Part shown: piece after piece, positions 25,218-34,296 of the stretch
Position numbering within the stretch: the first letter of the stretch is position 1
Layout of the letters: each line of letters begins with the position of its first letter
Assembly: GCA_963674895.2 (NCBI GenBank)
Contig: CAXXCY010000003.1
Coordinates: 558,001-622,000, forward strand
Origin: CAXXOK01 sp963674895
GTDB taxonomy: Bacteria; Bacillota; Clostridia; Christensenellales; Aristaeellaceae
DNA length: 64,000 nt
Direction of reading: 5' to 3'
The notes under the pieces: model-generated
Told to the model about the DNA's origin: nothing
The model's input: the letters and a program-made list of their open reading frames with translations, nothing else
Databases searched by the model: none
Made by a program: the position numbers and the translations under genes

Positions 25218-26603
25218 ATGAGCCCGATTATGACGGCCGTTGAATTTCAAACGGGCAGCCCTCCGCTGCAGCGCCTGTTTGATGCGGCGGAGCGGAAGCT
25301 TTTGGAGAATATCCGGGATTTCGCGGGCCGGCGCGTGCTGATCGAAGGCGGCGGCTATCAAAAAATATGGCTTGAGACCCAGCCGATGGGCGGCGAGATG
25401 TACGCCAAGCGGGATATGGAAGCCGCGCTGAACAACCAGCTGCTGTTTATGCAGTACCAGCGTGAAGACGGGCGGCTGCCCGGCAGCATTACGGTGGAGA
25501 ACGGAAAAATTGTGCCGCAGTTCAATAAAGTCCAGGGTTTTTGCTTTCCCGCGCCCGCTCTGAATATGTACTATTGGATGGGCAGGGACGAAGGATATCT
25601 GCATCTCTTGTACCATACACTGGAACGCTTTGATTCCTGGCTGTGGAACGAGCGGGATTCGGATGGCGACGGATGCCTGGAATCCTGGTGCGTCTATGAT
25701 ACGGGCGAGGACAACGCCAAACGCTATGGCAACGCGCCCCGCTGGTGGGACAAAGGCACGCCGCCGGAGGGGTACGAGGTTGTGCCGGTCAACTCCATGG
25801 ATTTTATGAGCTATTCCTATTCCGCGCGGGATACGCTTGCCAGAATATCCGGGATCCTGCAAAACGGCAGGGAAGATTTCTGGAAGCGGCAGGCCAGACA
25901 GGTATCGGATACGATCCGGTCGTATCAGTGGAGTGAAGAGCGGGGCGCGTGCTTTGACCGCGACAAGAATCATAAGCGGATGGACACGCTGATCCACAAC
26001 AACCTTCGCTGCATGTACTGGGGGTCGTTCTCGCAGGATATGGCGGACCGGTTTGTCAGGGAGCATTTGCTCAATCCGGACGAATTCTGGACTCCGTTTC
26101 CTCTGCCGTCGGTCGCCGTGAACGATCCGCTTTATGATAACGCGGCCGATAACAATTGGAGCGGCCAGCCGCAGGGGCTCACCTGGCAGCGCGCGCTCCG
26201 GGCGCTGGAAAACTACGGTTATCAGCCCCTGATCACGGAGCTTGGGAACAAACTCGTCAAAGCGCTGCAAACCGACTGCATCTTTCCCCAGCAGTTCGAC
26301 CCCTTTACGGGAAAACGGCAGGGGAACGTGGACGGGTACGGGCCCGTGATGCTTTCGGTTTTGGAGTATATCTCCCGGATGTACGGCATTCATCTGGAAG
26401 GCGAGGAACTCTGGTGGGGCTGCGCCGGCTGCGAACAGTGCTCGTATACGCAGCATTGGGGCGATAATGCGTACACCTTGCGCAGCGATGAAAAACGGGC
26501 GGAAGGATTGATCAATGGAAAGGTCGTATTTCAAAGTGAAAAAGGATTTCGTGTGGTGACGGATACCCGGGGGAACGTTCAAAAACGGATATTGATCCAA
26601 TAA
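25218..26603 (+). CDS. Intracellular glycoside hydrolase of the GH63-like (alpha/alpha)6 group
   Basis: 461 residues with no signal peptide, so cytosolic. The sequence has the Trp- and Asp-rich repeats of six-hairpin hydrolases: RDSDGDGCLESWCVYDTG, VNSMDFMSYSYSARDTLA and NNWSGQPQGLTWQRALRAL, closest in feel to the GH63/MGH1-like clan-G domain. Likely cleaves an oligosaccharide brought in by the divergent ABC importer. Start ATG 25218 follows AGAAAGGG. Specificity (alpha-glucoside, alpha-mannoside or other) cannot be stated. Co-transcribed with the next hydrolase, 28 bp downstream. Confidence 0.75.
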   Translation: MSPIMTAVEFQTGSPPLQRLFDAAERKLLENIRDFAGRRVLIEGGGYQKIWLETQPMGGEMYAKRDMEAALNNQLLFMQYQREDGRLPGSITVENGKIVPQFNKVQGFCFPAPALNMYYWMGRDEGYLHLLYHTLERFDSWLWNERDSDGDGCLESWCVYDTGEDNAKRYGNAPRWWDKGTPPEGYEVVPVNSMDFMSYSYSARDTLARISGILQNGREDFWKRQARQVSDTIRSYQWSEERGACFDRDKNHKRMDTLIHNNLRCMYWGSFSQDMADRFVREHLLNPDEFWTPFPLPSVAVNDPLYDNAADNNWSGQPQGLTWQRALRALENYGYQPLITELGNKLVKALQTDCIFPQQFDPFTGKRQGNVDGYGPVMLSVLEYISRMYGIHLEGEELWWGCAGCEQCSYTQHWGDNAYTLRSDEKRAEGLINGKVVFQSEKGFRVVTDTRGNVQKRILIQ

Positions 26604-26631
26604 ACGGCGGAACAGCCACAGGAGGAACTGC

Positions 26632-28032
26632 ATGCGATTTCATAACGGAACGGCACGCGATCTGAAGATCGCCTATATCGGGGGCGGCTCCAGAGGATGG
26701 GCGTGGGGACTGATGTCCGACCTGGCGGGGGAGGAACGCCTGTCCGGTACAATGTATTTGTACGATATCGATCAGGAAGCCGCGGAGCAGAATATGGGCA
26801 TCGGCAATAGCCTGCGCGGCCGCGGGGACGTGAAGGGCGACTGGGAATATATCGCCTGCCCTGTGCGCAGGGAGGCGCTGGAGGGTGCGGACGTCGTCGT
26901 GATTTCCATCCTTCCCGCCACCTTTGACGAGATGGAATCCGACGTTCATGCGCCTGAGGCATACGGTGTTTACCAACCGGTAGGCGATACCACGGGTCCC
27001 GGCGGCCTGGTGCGAGCGCTGCGCGCCGGACCGATGTTCCAGGAGATCGCCCGTGATATCCGGGCCTACTGCCCCGAAGCATTCGTAATCAATTACACCA
27101 ATCCCATGGCGCTTTGCATGCGCGTCCTGTACGATACGTTCCCAGGCGTCAAGGCCGTCGGCTGCTGCCACGAGGTGTTCCATGCGCAGACGCTTTTATG
27201 CAAAGCGCTCGCGGAGTTCAGGGGCGTCGAAAACGTCAGGCGCCAGGAACTGCAGACGACCGTGCAGGGCGTAAACCATTTCAACTTCATCACCCAGGCG
27301 AGCTGCCGGGGCATCGACCTGTATCCCGTGTACCGGCAGTTCTGCGACAAGTATGCGGATACCGGCTATACGGAAGGGAACGACGACAACTGGATGAACC
27401 GCTTTTTTGACAGCGCAGAGATGGTCAAGCTGGACATGTTCCGCCGTACGGGGCAGATCGCGGCGGCGGGAGACCGGCATCTGGCGGAGTTCAACCCTGC
27501 CCCGCGGTACCTGGCTTCGCCCGAGAAGGCGCACAGCTTCAGATTTACCCTTACGCCCGTATCCTGGCGAAAGAAAAACCGGCAGGAACTGCTGGAAACG
27601 GCTGCGCGGCTGTACAGCGGCCGGGAGATTTTTGAACTGAAGCCGACGGGCGAGGAAGGCGTGGAGATGATCAAGTCGTTCTGCGGGCTTCAAAAGATGG
27701 TGACAAATGTAAATCTTCCCAATGCCGGGCAAATACGAAACCTGCCGGCGGGTACGGTTGTGGAGACCAACGCGGTGTTTTCCGACCATTCGGTGATTCC
27801 TGTTTTCAGCGGAAATATGACGGGACCGGCCTATGCCCTGACCTTGCCGGCTGCGCTTGCGCAGGATGAACTTCTCGAAGCGATCCGGCACAGGGACGCT
27901 TCTATGGCTTTCCGCGCGTTTGCGGGCGACCCGCTGATGTGCGGCGTTTCGTTCAAAGACGCGCAGACGCTTTACCGTACCATGCTTGAAAACACAAAAG
28001 CCTATTTGCAGGGATGGAATCTGGCGGTATAA
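26632..28032 (+). CDS. Family 4 glycoside hydrolase (NAD- and metal-dependent, alpha-galactosidase/glucosidase type)
   Basis: 466 residues. NAD-binding start KIAYIGGGSRGWAWG (12-26), then NYTNPMAL, GCCHEV (177-182) and QGVNHFNF with His216. In GH4 the Cys just before His in the CHE-type motif and the later His hold the catalytic metal, so Cys179 and His216 are the likely ligands. GH4 enzymes open glycosides by a redox-elimination route and accept either anomer. With an ABC importer rather than a PTS nearby, an unphosphorylated substrate is likely. RBS AGGAGG precedes the ATG. A terminator follows. Confidence 0.88.
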   Translation: MRFHNGTARDLKIAYIGGGSRGWAWGLMSDLAGEERLSGTMYLYDIDQEAAEQNMGIGNSLRGRGDVKGDWEYIACPVRREALEGADVVVISILPATFDEMESDVHAPEAYGVYQPVGDTTGPGGLVRALRAGPMFQEIARDIRAYCPEAFVINYTNPMALCMRVLYDTFPGVKAVGCCHEVFHAQTLLCKALAEFRGVENVRRQELQTTVQGVNHFNFITQASCRGIDLYPVYRQFCDKYADTGYTEGNDDNWMNRFFDSAEMVKLDMFRRTGQIAAAGDRHLAEFNPAPRYLASPEKAHSFRFTLTPVSWRKKNRQELLETAARLYSGREIFELKPTGEEGVEMIKSFCGLQKMVTNVNLPNAGQIRNLPAGTVVETNAVFSDHSVIPVFSGNMTGPAYALTLPAALAQDELLEAIRHRDASMAFRAFAGDPLMCGVSFKDAQTLYRTMLENTKAYLQGWNLAV

Positions 28033-28065
28033 AGAAAACCGGTCCATCGCTTGCAGCTATCGGAG

Positions 28066-28091
28066 TTCCGCCGCTTCCGGCGGAATTTTTA
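28066..28091 (+). terminator. Intrinsic terminator after the hydrolase operon
   Basis: TTCCGCCG-CTTC-CGGCGGAA, 8 bp stem with a CTTC tetraloop, followed by TTTTTAT. Confidence 0.9.
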
Positions 28092-28170
28092 TATAAAAAC
28101 CAGAGAGGAACACCTTGATTTGAAAAAACAAACGGAGCACAGGATATCCCCAAGATCAGGGCCCTTAAGG

Positions 28171-28199
28171 TTGACAATAACCTGTCAATTTTCTATAAT
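28171..28199 (+). promoter_or_regulatory. Strong promoter of the PFOR gene
   Basis: Consensus TTGACA (28171-28176), 17 bp, consensus TATAAT (28194-28199). Transcript start near 28206, leader about 80 bases, ending in the strong RBS GGGAGGGA at 28272-28279. Both boxes are perfect, in line with a highly expressed central enzyme. I see no clear Rex operator in it. Confidence 0.9.
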
Positions 28200-28287
28200 A
28201 TATGATTGTTGGAATACTCCGTTTGCCGTGTCGGTCGGCATGACAGATGGCATTCAATAAAATATCAAATCTGGGAGGGACTATTAT

Positions 28288-31200
28288 ATGTCGATCAAGA
28301 TGACCGTCGACGGCAATACCGGTGTAAGCCATGTAGCATATGCGTTCAGTGAAGTGGCTGCTATCTACCCGATCACGCCGTCCTCATCCATGGCCGAAGT
28401 CGTGGACGAATGGGCTGCGAAAGGCCGGAAGAATCTGTTTGGGCAAACGGTTCGGGTGCAGGAAATGCAAAGCGAAGCCGGCGCGGCGGGCGCCGTGCAC
28501 GGCAGCCTGGCGGCGGGCGCCTGCACCACCACCTTTACGGCGAGCCAGGGCCTGCTTCTGATGATCCCCAACATGTACAAGATCAGCGGCGAACTGCTGC
28601 CCTGCGTGTTCCACGTCAGCGCCCGCGCGCTGGCCGCGCATGCCTTGAGCATCTTCGGCGACCATGCGGACGTCATGGCCTGCCGCCAGACCGGCTTTGC
28701 GATGCTTGCCAGCAACGGCGTACAGGAAGCGTCGGATATGGCGATCATCGCGCATTTGGCGACGCTGGAATCCAGCGTTCCGATCCTCCACTTTTTCGAC
28801 GGTTTCCGCACTTCCAGCGAAGTGCAGAAGATTGACGCCGTGGAGTATGAGGAGCTTGCGCCGCTGATGCCCTGGGACAAGGTCAAGGCCTTCCGCGACC
28901 GTGCGCTGAACCCGGATCATCCGCATCAGGCGGGCACCGCCCAGAACCCCGATATCTATTTCCAGAACCGCGAAGCCGCCAACAAGCATTATGAAGCCGC
29001 GCCCGCGATCATTGAAGACGTCATGGCGAAGGTTTCCAAGCTCGTCGGCCGCGAATACAAGCCCTATCAGTATGTCGGCGCGCCTGATGCCGATAAGGTC
29101 ATCATGGCGATGGGCTCCGGCTGCGAGACCATTGAAGAGACCCTGAACTATTTCAACAAGAAGGGTGCGAAACTGGGCCTGATCAAAGTCCGCATGTACC
29201 GTCCTTTCAGCGCGGAAAGGCTGCTTGCGGCCATTCCCAAGACCTGCAAGAAGATCGCCGTGCTCGACCGCACCAAGGAGCCGGGCTCGCAGGGCGAACC
29301 CCTGTACACCGACGTGATGGCTGCCATGCTTGAAAACGGCGTGACCGATATCAAAGTGGTCGGCGGCCGCTACGGCCTGGGCAGCAAGGAATTCACGCCC
29401 ACGATGGTCAAAGCTGTGTACGATAACCTCGACGGCGGGATGAAGAACCACTTTACCGTCGGCATCGAGGACGATGTAGCGCATACCAGCCTTAAGCTCG
29501 GCGAACAGGTGGTAACCACGCCCGAAGGCACCATCTGCTGCAAGTTCTACGGCCTGGGCTCGGACGGTACCGTCGGTGCGAACAAGAATTCCATCAAGAT
29601 CATCGGCGATCACACCGACATGTACGCGCAGGGCTATTTCGCCTATGACTCAAAGAAATCAGGCGGCATCACCGTCAGCCACCTGCGCTTTGGCAAAAAG
29701 CCCATCCAGTCGACCTACCTCATTGACGCGGCGGACTTTATCGCCTGCCATAACCCCAGCTATATAACGCGCTACGACATGGTTTCATGCCTTAAGGAAG
29801 GCGGCGTATTCCTGCTCAACAGCCAATGGTCCGCGGAAGATATGGAGACGCAGATTCCTGTTGCGATGAAGCAGATGCTCGCCAGGAAAAAGGCGCGGTT
29901 TTACAACATCAACGCCATCGATATCGCGCTGAAAGCCGGGATGGGCAACCGTATCAACACCACCATGCAGGCGGCGTTCTTCAAACTGGCCGACATCATC
30001 CCCTATGAGAAGGCCGACCAGTATATGAAGGACTACGCCAAGAAGACTTACGGCAAGAAAGGCGACGCGATCGTCAAGAAAAACTGGGAAGCGATCGACA
30101 ATGCCATCTCCGGCCTGGTGGAAATCAAAGTGCCCGCGGAGTGGGCCACGACGGAGATCGGCGCGGCCTGCGCAACCGTGGAAACCACGCCGTACTACGA
30201 AAAGGTAATCGAGCCCATCCTTGTGCAGGAGGGCGATAAGCTGCCCGTAAGCGCGTTCAGCCCCGACGGTTTCGTGCCGACCGGCACAACCAAATATGAA
30301 AAGCGCGGCATTGCCGTTACCGTGCCCGAATGGCAGCTGGACAAGTGCATCCAGTGCGGCACCTGCTCTTTGGTTTGCCCGCACGCCTGTATCCGCTCCA
30401 TCTATCTGGACGACGAGCACAAGAAAAAGGCGCCCGACGCGTTTGAAACCAAGAACGCGACCGGCAAGGAGTTTACCGGCATGCAGTTCCGCGTTCAGGT
30501 CAGCCCTCTGGATTGCACCGGCTGCGGCAACTGCGAACAGGTATGTCCCGCCAAGGGCAAAGCGCTGGTCATGAAGCCGCAGGAAACCCAGGATATCCAG
30601 AACGCGAACTGGAAGTATGCCATGACGCTGCCCGAGGTGCGGCCCGAAAGCCTGATGAGCATCAAGAACACGCAAGCCTGCAAGCCGTTGTTTGAGTTCT
30701 CCGGCGCGTGTGCCGGCTGCGGCGAGACCCCGTATGTGAAGCTTGCCACCCAGCTGTTCGGCGACCGCATGATCATCGCCAACGCCACAGGCTGCTCCTC
30801 CATCTACGGCGGCAGCGCGCCCACCTGCCCGTATACCGTGAACAACGAGGGCCACGGCCCCGCATGGGCCAACAGCCTGTTCGAGGACAATGCGGAGTAT
30901 GGCTTCGGCATGCACCTCGCGTATACGCAGCGCCGCGAAAAGCTGGCCGCTACCGTGGAAGCCCTGATGAACCACGAATGGACGGTTCCGGAGCTGAAGG
31001 ATGCCTGCAAAACCTGGCTGGACGGCATGATGGACGCGAAGCTTTCCAAAACGGCGGGCGACGCTCTGGTCGCCGCCTGCAAGGACGGCGTCGAAGACGG
31101 ATGCGACTGCGACGCCTGCAAACTGGCGCAGGCCGTGATCGACGAAGCCGACCTGCTCACCAAGAAATCCGTATGGATTATCGGCGGTGACGGCTGGGCG

Positions 31201-31803
31201 TACGATATCGGATACGGCGGACTGGACCACGTGCTGGCGCAGAATCAGGACGTCAACATTCTGGTACTGGATACCGAAGTGTACTCCAATACCGGCGGCC
31301 AGGCCTCCAAGGCGACGCCGACCGGCTCCACCGCGAAGTTCGCGGCCGCCGGAAAACGCACCAAGAAAAAGGACCTGGGCATGATGGCCATGAGCTACGG
31401 CTATGTGTATGTGGCATGCGTCGGCATGAGCGCCAACCCCGTGCAGCTCATCAAGGCCATGAACGAGGCGGAAGCCTATCCGGGACCCTCCCTGATCATC
31501 GCGTACTCGCCGTGTATCAATCAGGGCCTGAACATGGCCAACTCGCAGGAGGAGATCAAGCGCGCCGTCGCCTCCGGATACTGGACGCTCTACCGCTATA
31601 ATCCGCAGCTGGCCGAGGAAGGCAAGAATCCGCTGACCCTGGACAGCAAGGAGCCGGACGGCACCTATCAGGAGTTTATTACCAGCGAGATCCGCTATTC
31701 CTCGCTCCAGAAGCAATTCCCCGATATTGCCAAGAAGCTGTTCATGGAAAGCGAAAAGGACGCCATGCAGAAATACGCGGGGTACAAGAAGCTCGCGGAA
31801 TAA
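28288..31803 (+). CDS. nifJ: Pyruvate:ferredoxin (flavodoxin) oxidoreductase
   Basis: 1171 residues, single-chain PFOR. It turns pyruvate and CoA into acetyl-CoA and CO2, passing electrons to ferredoxin; a core enzyme of clostridial fermentation. Domain order: pyruvate-binding domain with YPITPSSSMAEVVDEWA (about 30-46), a transketolase-like middle domain, a two-cluster ferredoxin domain with CIQCGTCSLVCPHACIR (about 687-703) and CTGCGNCEQVCP (about 743-754), then the C-terminal TPP domain holding the proximal cluster (CAGCGETPYV), GGDGWAYDIGYGG and EVYSNTGGQASKATPTG. All cluster cysteines expected by eye are present. Monocistronic, between its own promoter and terminator. Confidence 0.98.
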   Translation: MSIKMTVDGNTGVSHVAYAFSEVAAIYPITPSSSMAEVVDEWAAKGRKNLFGQTVRVQEMQSEAGAAGAVHGSLAAGACTTTFTASQGLLLMIPNMYKISGELLPCVFHVSARALAAHALSIFGDHADVMACRQTGFAMLASNGVQEASDMAIIAHLATLESSVPILHFFDGFRTSSEVQKIDAVEYEELAPLMPWDKVKAFRDRALNPDHPHQAGTAQNPDIYFQNREAANKHYEAAPAIIEDVMAKVSKLVGREYKPYQYVGAPDADKVIMAMGSGCETIEETLNYFNKKGAKLGLIKVRMYRPFSAERLLAAIPKTCKKIAVLDRTKEPGSQGEPLYTDVMAAMLENGVTDIKVVGGRYGLGSKEFTPTMVKAVYDNLDGGMKNHFTVGIEDDVAHTSLKLGEQVVTTPEGTICCKFYGLGSDGTVGANKNSIKIIGDHTDMYAQGYFAYDSKKSGGITVSHLRFGKKPIQSTYLIDAADFIACHNPSYITRYDMVSCLKEGGVFLLNSQWSAEDMETQIPVAMKQMLARKKARFYNINAIDIALKAGMGNRINTTMQAAFFKLADIIPYEKADQYMKDYAKKTYGKKGDAIVKKNWEAIDNAISGLVEIKVPAEWATTEIGAACATVETTPYYEKVIEPILVQEGDKLPVSAFSPDGFVPTGTTKYEKRGIAVTVPEWQLDKCIQCGTCSLVCPHACIRSIYLDDEHKKKAPDAFETKNATGKEFTGMQFRVQVSPLDCTGCGNCEQVCPAKGKALVMKPQETQDIQNANWKYAMTLPEVRPESLMSIKNTQACKPLFEFSGACAGCGETPYVKLATQLFGDRMIIANATGCSSIYGGSAPTCPYTVNNEGHGPAWANSLFEDNAEYGFGMHLAYTQRREKLAATVEALMNHEWTVPELKDACKTWLDGMMDAKLSKTAGDALVAACKDGVEDGCDCDACKLAQAVIDEADLLTKKSVWIIGGDGWAYDIGYGGLDHVLAQNQDVNILVLDTEVYSNTGGQASKATPTGSTAKFAAAGKRTKKKDLGMMAMSYGYVYVACVGMSANPVQLIKAMNEAEAYPGPSLIIAYSPCINQGLNMANSQEEIKRAVASGYWTLYRYNPQLAEEGKNPLTLDSKEPDGTYQEFITSEIRYSSLQKQFPDIAKKLFMESEKDAMQKYAGYKKLAE

Positions 31804-31823
31804 ACGACCAAGGATTTGCAAGG

Positions 31824-31850
31824 AGCCCCCGCGCATGCGCGGGGGCTTTT
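31824..31850 (+). terminator. Intrinsic terminator after PFOR
   Basis: AGCCCCCGCGC-AT-GCGCGGGGGCT inverted repeat followed by TTTTGA. Very stable GC stem, short U-tract. Confidence 0.85.
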
Positions 31851-31877
31851 GATTGAAAAGGAATTCCGCGCGTTAGC

Positions 31878-31906
31878 TTGACAGAGCAAACGTGTTGGTT
31901 TATAAT
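31878..31906 (+). promoter_or_regulatory. Strong promoter of the T-box / aspS-gatC operon
   Basis: Consensus TTGACA (31878-31883), 17 bp, consensus TATAAT (31901-31906). Transcription start expected near 31913, at the 5' edge of the T-box leader. Confidence 0.9.
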
Positions 31907-31911
31907 GCCCG

Positions 31912-32175
31912 CAAGGCCATGAAGGGAAGAGTACCTTCGGACCGTGTCTCCAAGAGAGCCGCCGGCGCTGTGAATGCGGCAGACACGCCAAAGCGAAGAA
32001 CATCCCCGAGCATCCGCTTGAAACGCAAGTTGCGCAGTAGACGCGGACGGGTACGCCCGATACAGCGAAGGGAAATGTATGTTTCCGTCAACGAGAGGGC
32101 CGATAGGCCAATGCGGGTGGTACCGCGGAAGAGAAATTCACTTCCGTCCCAGAATGTAGGACGGAAGTTTTTGTA
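31912..32175 (+). ncRNA. T-box riboswitch, apparent Asn specifier
   Basis: Leader of about 260 bases. The T-box core GGGTGGTACCGCG lies at 32114-32127. Stem I: lower stem GGGA (31924-31927) with TCCC (32003-32006) encloses a specifier loop whose 5' strand is AGAGTA and 3' strand GAAGAACA. The upper stem pairs GTGTCT with AGACAC (31981-31986), and the AGAGAGCCGCC distal element follows the family pattern. In the loop, AAC at 31999-32001, followed by A, is the best specifier, reading tRNA-Asn; no GAC (Asp) triplet occurs in that loop. Uncharged tRNA would stabilise the antiterminator and allow aspS-gatC, gatA and gatB expression. The T-box call is very sure, the codon reading less so. Confidence 0.93.
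32140..32173 (+). terminator. Regulated terminator of the T-box leader
   Basis: ACTTCCGTCC (32140-32149) pairs with GGACGGAAGT (32159-32168), followed by TTTTTG. It competes with the antiterminator formed by the T-box core just upstream. Confidence 0.9.
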
Positions 32176-32193
32176 TTCCGGGGAGGGATTGCC

Positions 32194-34278
32194 ATGTACA
32201 GAACGGAGTATTGCGGGCGGTTTCGAAGGGAACATATCGGGCGGCAGGCGACTGTCTGCGGCTGGGTGCTCACGCGGCGGGATATGGGCGGCGTGATCTT
32301 TGTGGATGTGCACGACCGCGAGGGCACGCTGCAAACGGTGCTGGACAAGTCCATTGTCGATACGGAAAGCTTCGCGCTCGCCGAACGCCTGCACAACCAA
32401 ACCGTCGTGCAGATCTCAGGCGCGATCCGCCACCGGGCCGAGGATACCTACAACCCGTCCATCCCGACGGGAGAGGTGGAACTGGCAGCGGAACGGCTGG
32501 AAATCCTTTCGGAAGCCGATACGCTGCCGTTCCCGCTGGAAGACCATGAGATCGTGCGCGAGGAACTGCGGCTCAAATACCGCTATCTGGACCTCCGCAG
32601 GCCGCAAATGCTCGAAAACCTGCGGCTGCGCGCGAAGCTGCAGCGGGAAGCGGAAAATATCCTGACGGACGACGGGTTTCTGTACGTGGAAACGCCCATC
32701 CTATGCAAATCCACGCCGGAGGGCGCGCGCGATTACCTGGTGCCCAGCCGCATCCATCCGGGCACGTTCTACGCGCTGCCCCAGAGCCCGCAGATATACA
32801 AGCAGCTGTTAATGGTCTCCGGGATCGATAAGTATTTCCAGGTCGCGCGCTGCTTCCGCGACGAGGACCTGCGCGCGGACCGGCAGCCGGAGTTCACGCA
32901 GGTGGACCTGGAGTGCAGCTTCGTGCATCAGGAGGATATGCTTGAGTATCTGCAATCCCTGTTCACGCGGCTGTATGAACGCGTAACAGAACGCAGGCTC
33001 GCGCTGCCGTTCAAGTGCCTGACATGGCAGGAGGCGATGGACGTATACGGCAACGACAAGCCTGATCTGCGCTTCGATCTTCCGATTGTGGACGTGAGCG
33101 CGATCGCGGCGCAGTCCACCTTTACGGTATTCGGCAGCGCGCTTAAGGGCAGAGGCGTGGTGCGCGCGATCAACGTCAAGGGCGCGGGTAAAGTGTTTAC
33201 CCGCACGACCATTGAACAGCTAACGCAGTACGCGATCTCGCAGGGCGCCAAGGGGATGGCCTGGGTTCTGTATAAGGAGGACGGCGAGATCAACTCCATC
33301 CTGCCCAAGTACTTCAGCGCCGACGCCTGGAAGGCGCTGGAGCAGGCTGCGGGCGCGGAGTCGGGCGACTTCCTGCTGTTCTGCGCGGACGAACTGGAAA
33401 CCGTGCGCAAGGTCTTGAGCGCGCTGCGCGTGCGGTGCGCAGAGCTGATGGATTTGATCGACCGGCACGCTTTCCAGTTCGTGCTTGTGACGGATTTCCC
33501 GATGTTTGAGTATAAAAAAGAGGAAAAGCGCTACGCCGCCATGCACCACCCGTTCACGATGCCGTTTTTGGAGGACGTCGGGCTGATGCTGGACGACAGC
33601 ACCAAAGGCCAGGTGCGCTCCCAGGCGTACGACGTGGTTTTGAACGGCGTGGAGCTGGGCAGCGGCAGCGTGCGTATCCACCGCAACGATATCCAGAGCA
33701 TGGTCTTCGAGGCGCTGGGCTTTTCCAAGGAGGAAGCGAAGGAACGCTTCGGCTTCATGATGGGTGCGTTCCGGTTCGGCACGCCGCCGCACGCGGGCTT
33801 TGCCTTCGGTATGGACCGGCTGGTGATGCTCCTGACCGGGTCAAGCTCCGTGCGCGAGGTGATCGCCTTCCCCAAAACCAAGGACGCGAGCTGCCTGATG
33901 ACTGACGCGCCGGACTTTGTGGACCCCAAGCAGCTAGAAGAGCTGAAGCTTGGGATCGACTCCGCGGAGGAGCTGCGCGAGGAGCATGCGCTGCAGCTGA
34001 CGAAGGAAACTGTACTCAATACTGCGACGCTCAGTATGCTCAGCCTCTCCCTGAGCGACGAACAGGCTTTGGATAAGGAGTTCGTCGGGATTGTGGAGTT
34101 TGCGGGCGAGCTGGAGACGCTGGAGAAGAAGGCGCCGCAGAAACCCTACGATCCGACGCAGAAGAGCGTCAACGTGCGTCCCGACAAAGCCGGGGAAAGC
34201 TTCACTGTGGACGAGGTGCTGATGAACGCCAGAACGACGCTCGGCAACTGCATTACCGTACCCAGGACATTTGAGTGA
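32194..34278 (+). CDS. aspS-gatC: Aspartyl-tRNA synthetase fused to GatC
   Basis: 694 residues, about 100 more than a normal bacterial AspRS. Residues 1 to about 588 are a complete class II AspRS: OB-fold anticodon domain (GWVLTRRDMGGVIFVDVHD), STPEGARDYLVPSR, motif 2 CFRDEDLRADRQPEFTQVDLE region, GAD insertion, motif 3 GFAFGMDRLVMLLTG. Residues about 597-694 match GatC, the small subunit of Asp/Glu-tRNA amidotransferase: LTKETVLNTATLSMLSLSLS at its start and VDEVLMNA with the final CITVPRTFE. No separate gatC exists in the operon, and gatA and gatB follow at once. The fused enzyme probably charges Asp onto tRNA-Asn (and perhaps tRNA-Asp) and hands it to GatAB. RBS GGGGAGGGA precedes ATG 32194. 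Confidence 0.93.
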   Translation: MYRTEYCGRFRREHIGRQATVCGWVLTRRDMGGVIFVDVHDREGTLQTVLDKSIVDTESFALAERLHNQTVVQISGAIRHRAEDTYNPSIPTGEVELAAERLEILSEADTLPFPLEDHEIVREELRLKYRYLDLRRPQMLENLRLRAKLQREAENILTDDGFLYVETPILCKSTPEGARDYLVPSRIHPGTFYALPQSPQIYKQLLMVSGIDKYFQVARCFRDEDLRADRQPEFTQVDLECSFVHQEDMLEYLQSLFTRLYERVTERRLALPFKCLTWQEAMDVYGNDKPDLRFDLPIVDVSAIAAQSTFTVFGSALKGRGVVRAINVKGAGKVFTRTTIEQLTQYAISQGAKGMAWVLYKEDGEINSILPKYFSADAWKALEQAAGAESGDFLLFCADELETVRKVLSALRVRCAELMDLIDRHAFQFVLVTDFPMFEYKKEEKRYAAMHHPFTMPFLEDVGLMLDDSTKGQVRSQAYDVVLNGVELGSGSVRIHRNDIQSMVFEALGFSKEEAKERFGFMMGAFRFGTPPHAGFAFGMDRLVMLLTGSSSVREVIAFPKTKDASCLMTDAPDFVDPKQLEELKLGIDSAEELREEHALQLTKETVLNTATLSMLSLSLSDEQALDKEFVGIVEFAGELETLEKKAPQKPYDPTQKSVNVRPDKAGESFTVDEVLMNARTTLGNCITVPRTFE

Positions 34279-34296
34279 CGGAAGGGGGAATGAAGT

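Noticed and set aside
25028..25243. 71-codon open frame across the divergent promoter region
   Set aside because: Overlaps both promoters and the start of the hydrolase gene; no RBS or family.
28051..28260. 69-codon open frame before PFOR
   Set aside because: It runs through the terminator hairpin and the consensus promoter of PFOR, with no RBS.
29785..31836. Open frame of 683 codons antisense to PFOR
   Set aside because: A codon-bias shadow of a strongly conserved gene on the other strand.
34279..34296. Missing gatC read as an incomplete amidotransferase operon
   Set aside because: GatC is present, fused to the C-terminus of the upstream AspRS.
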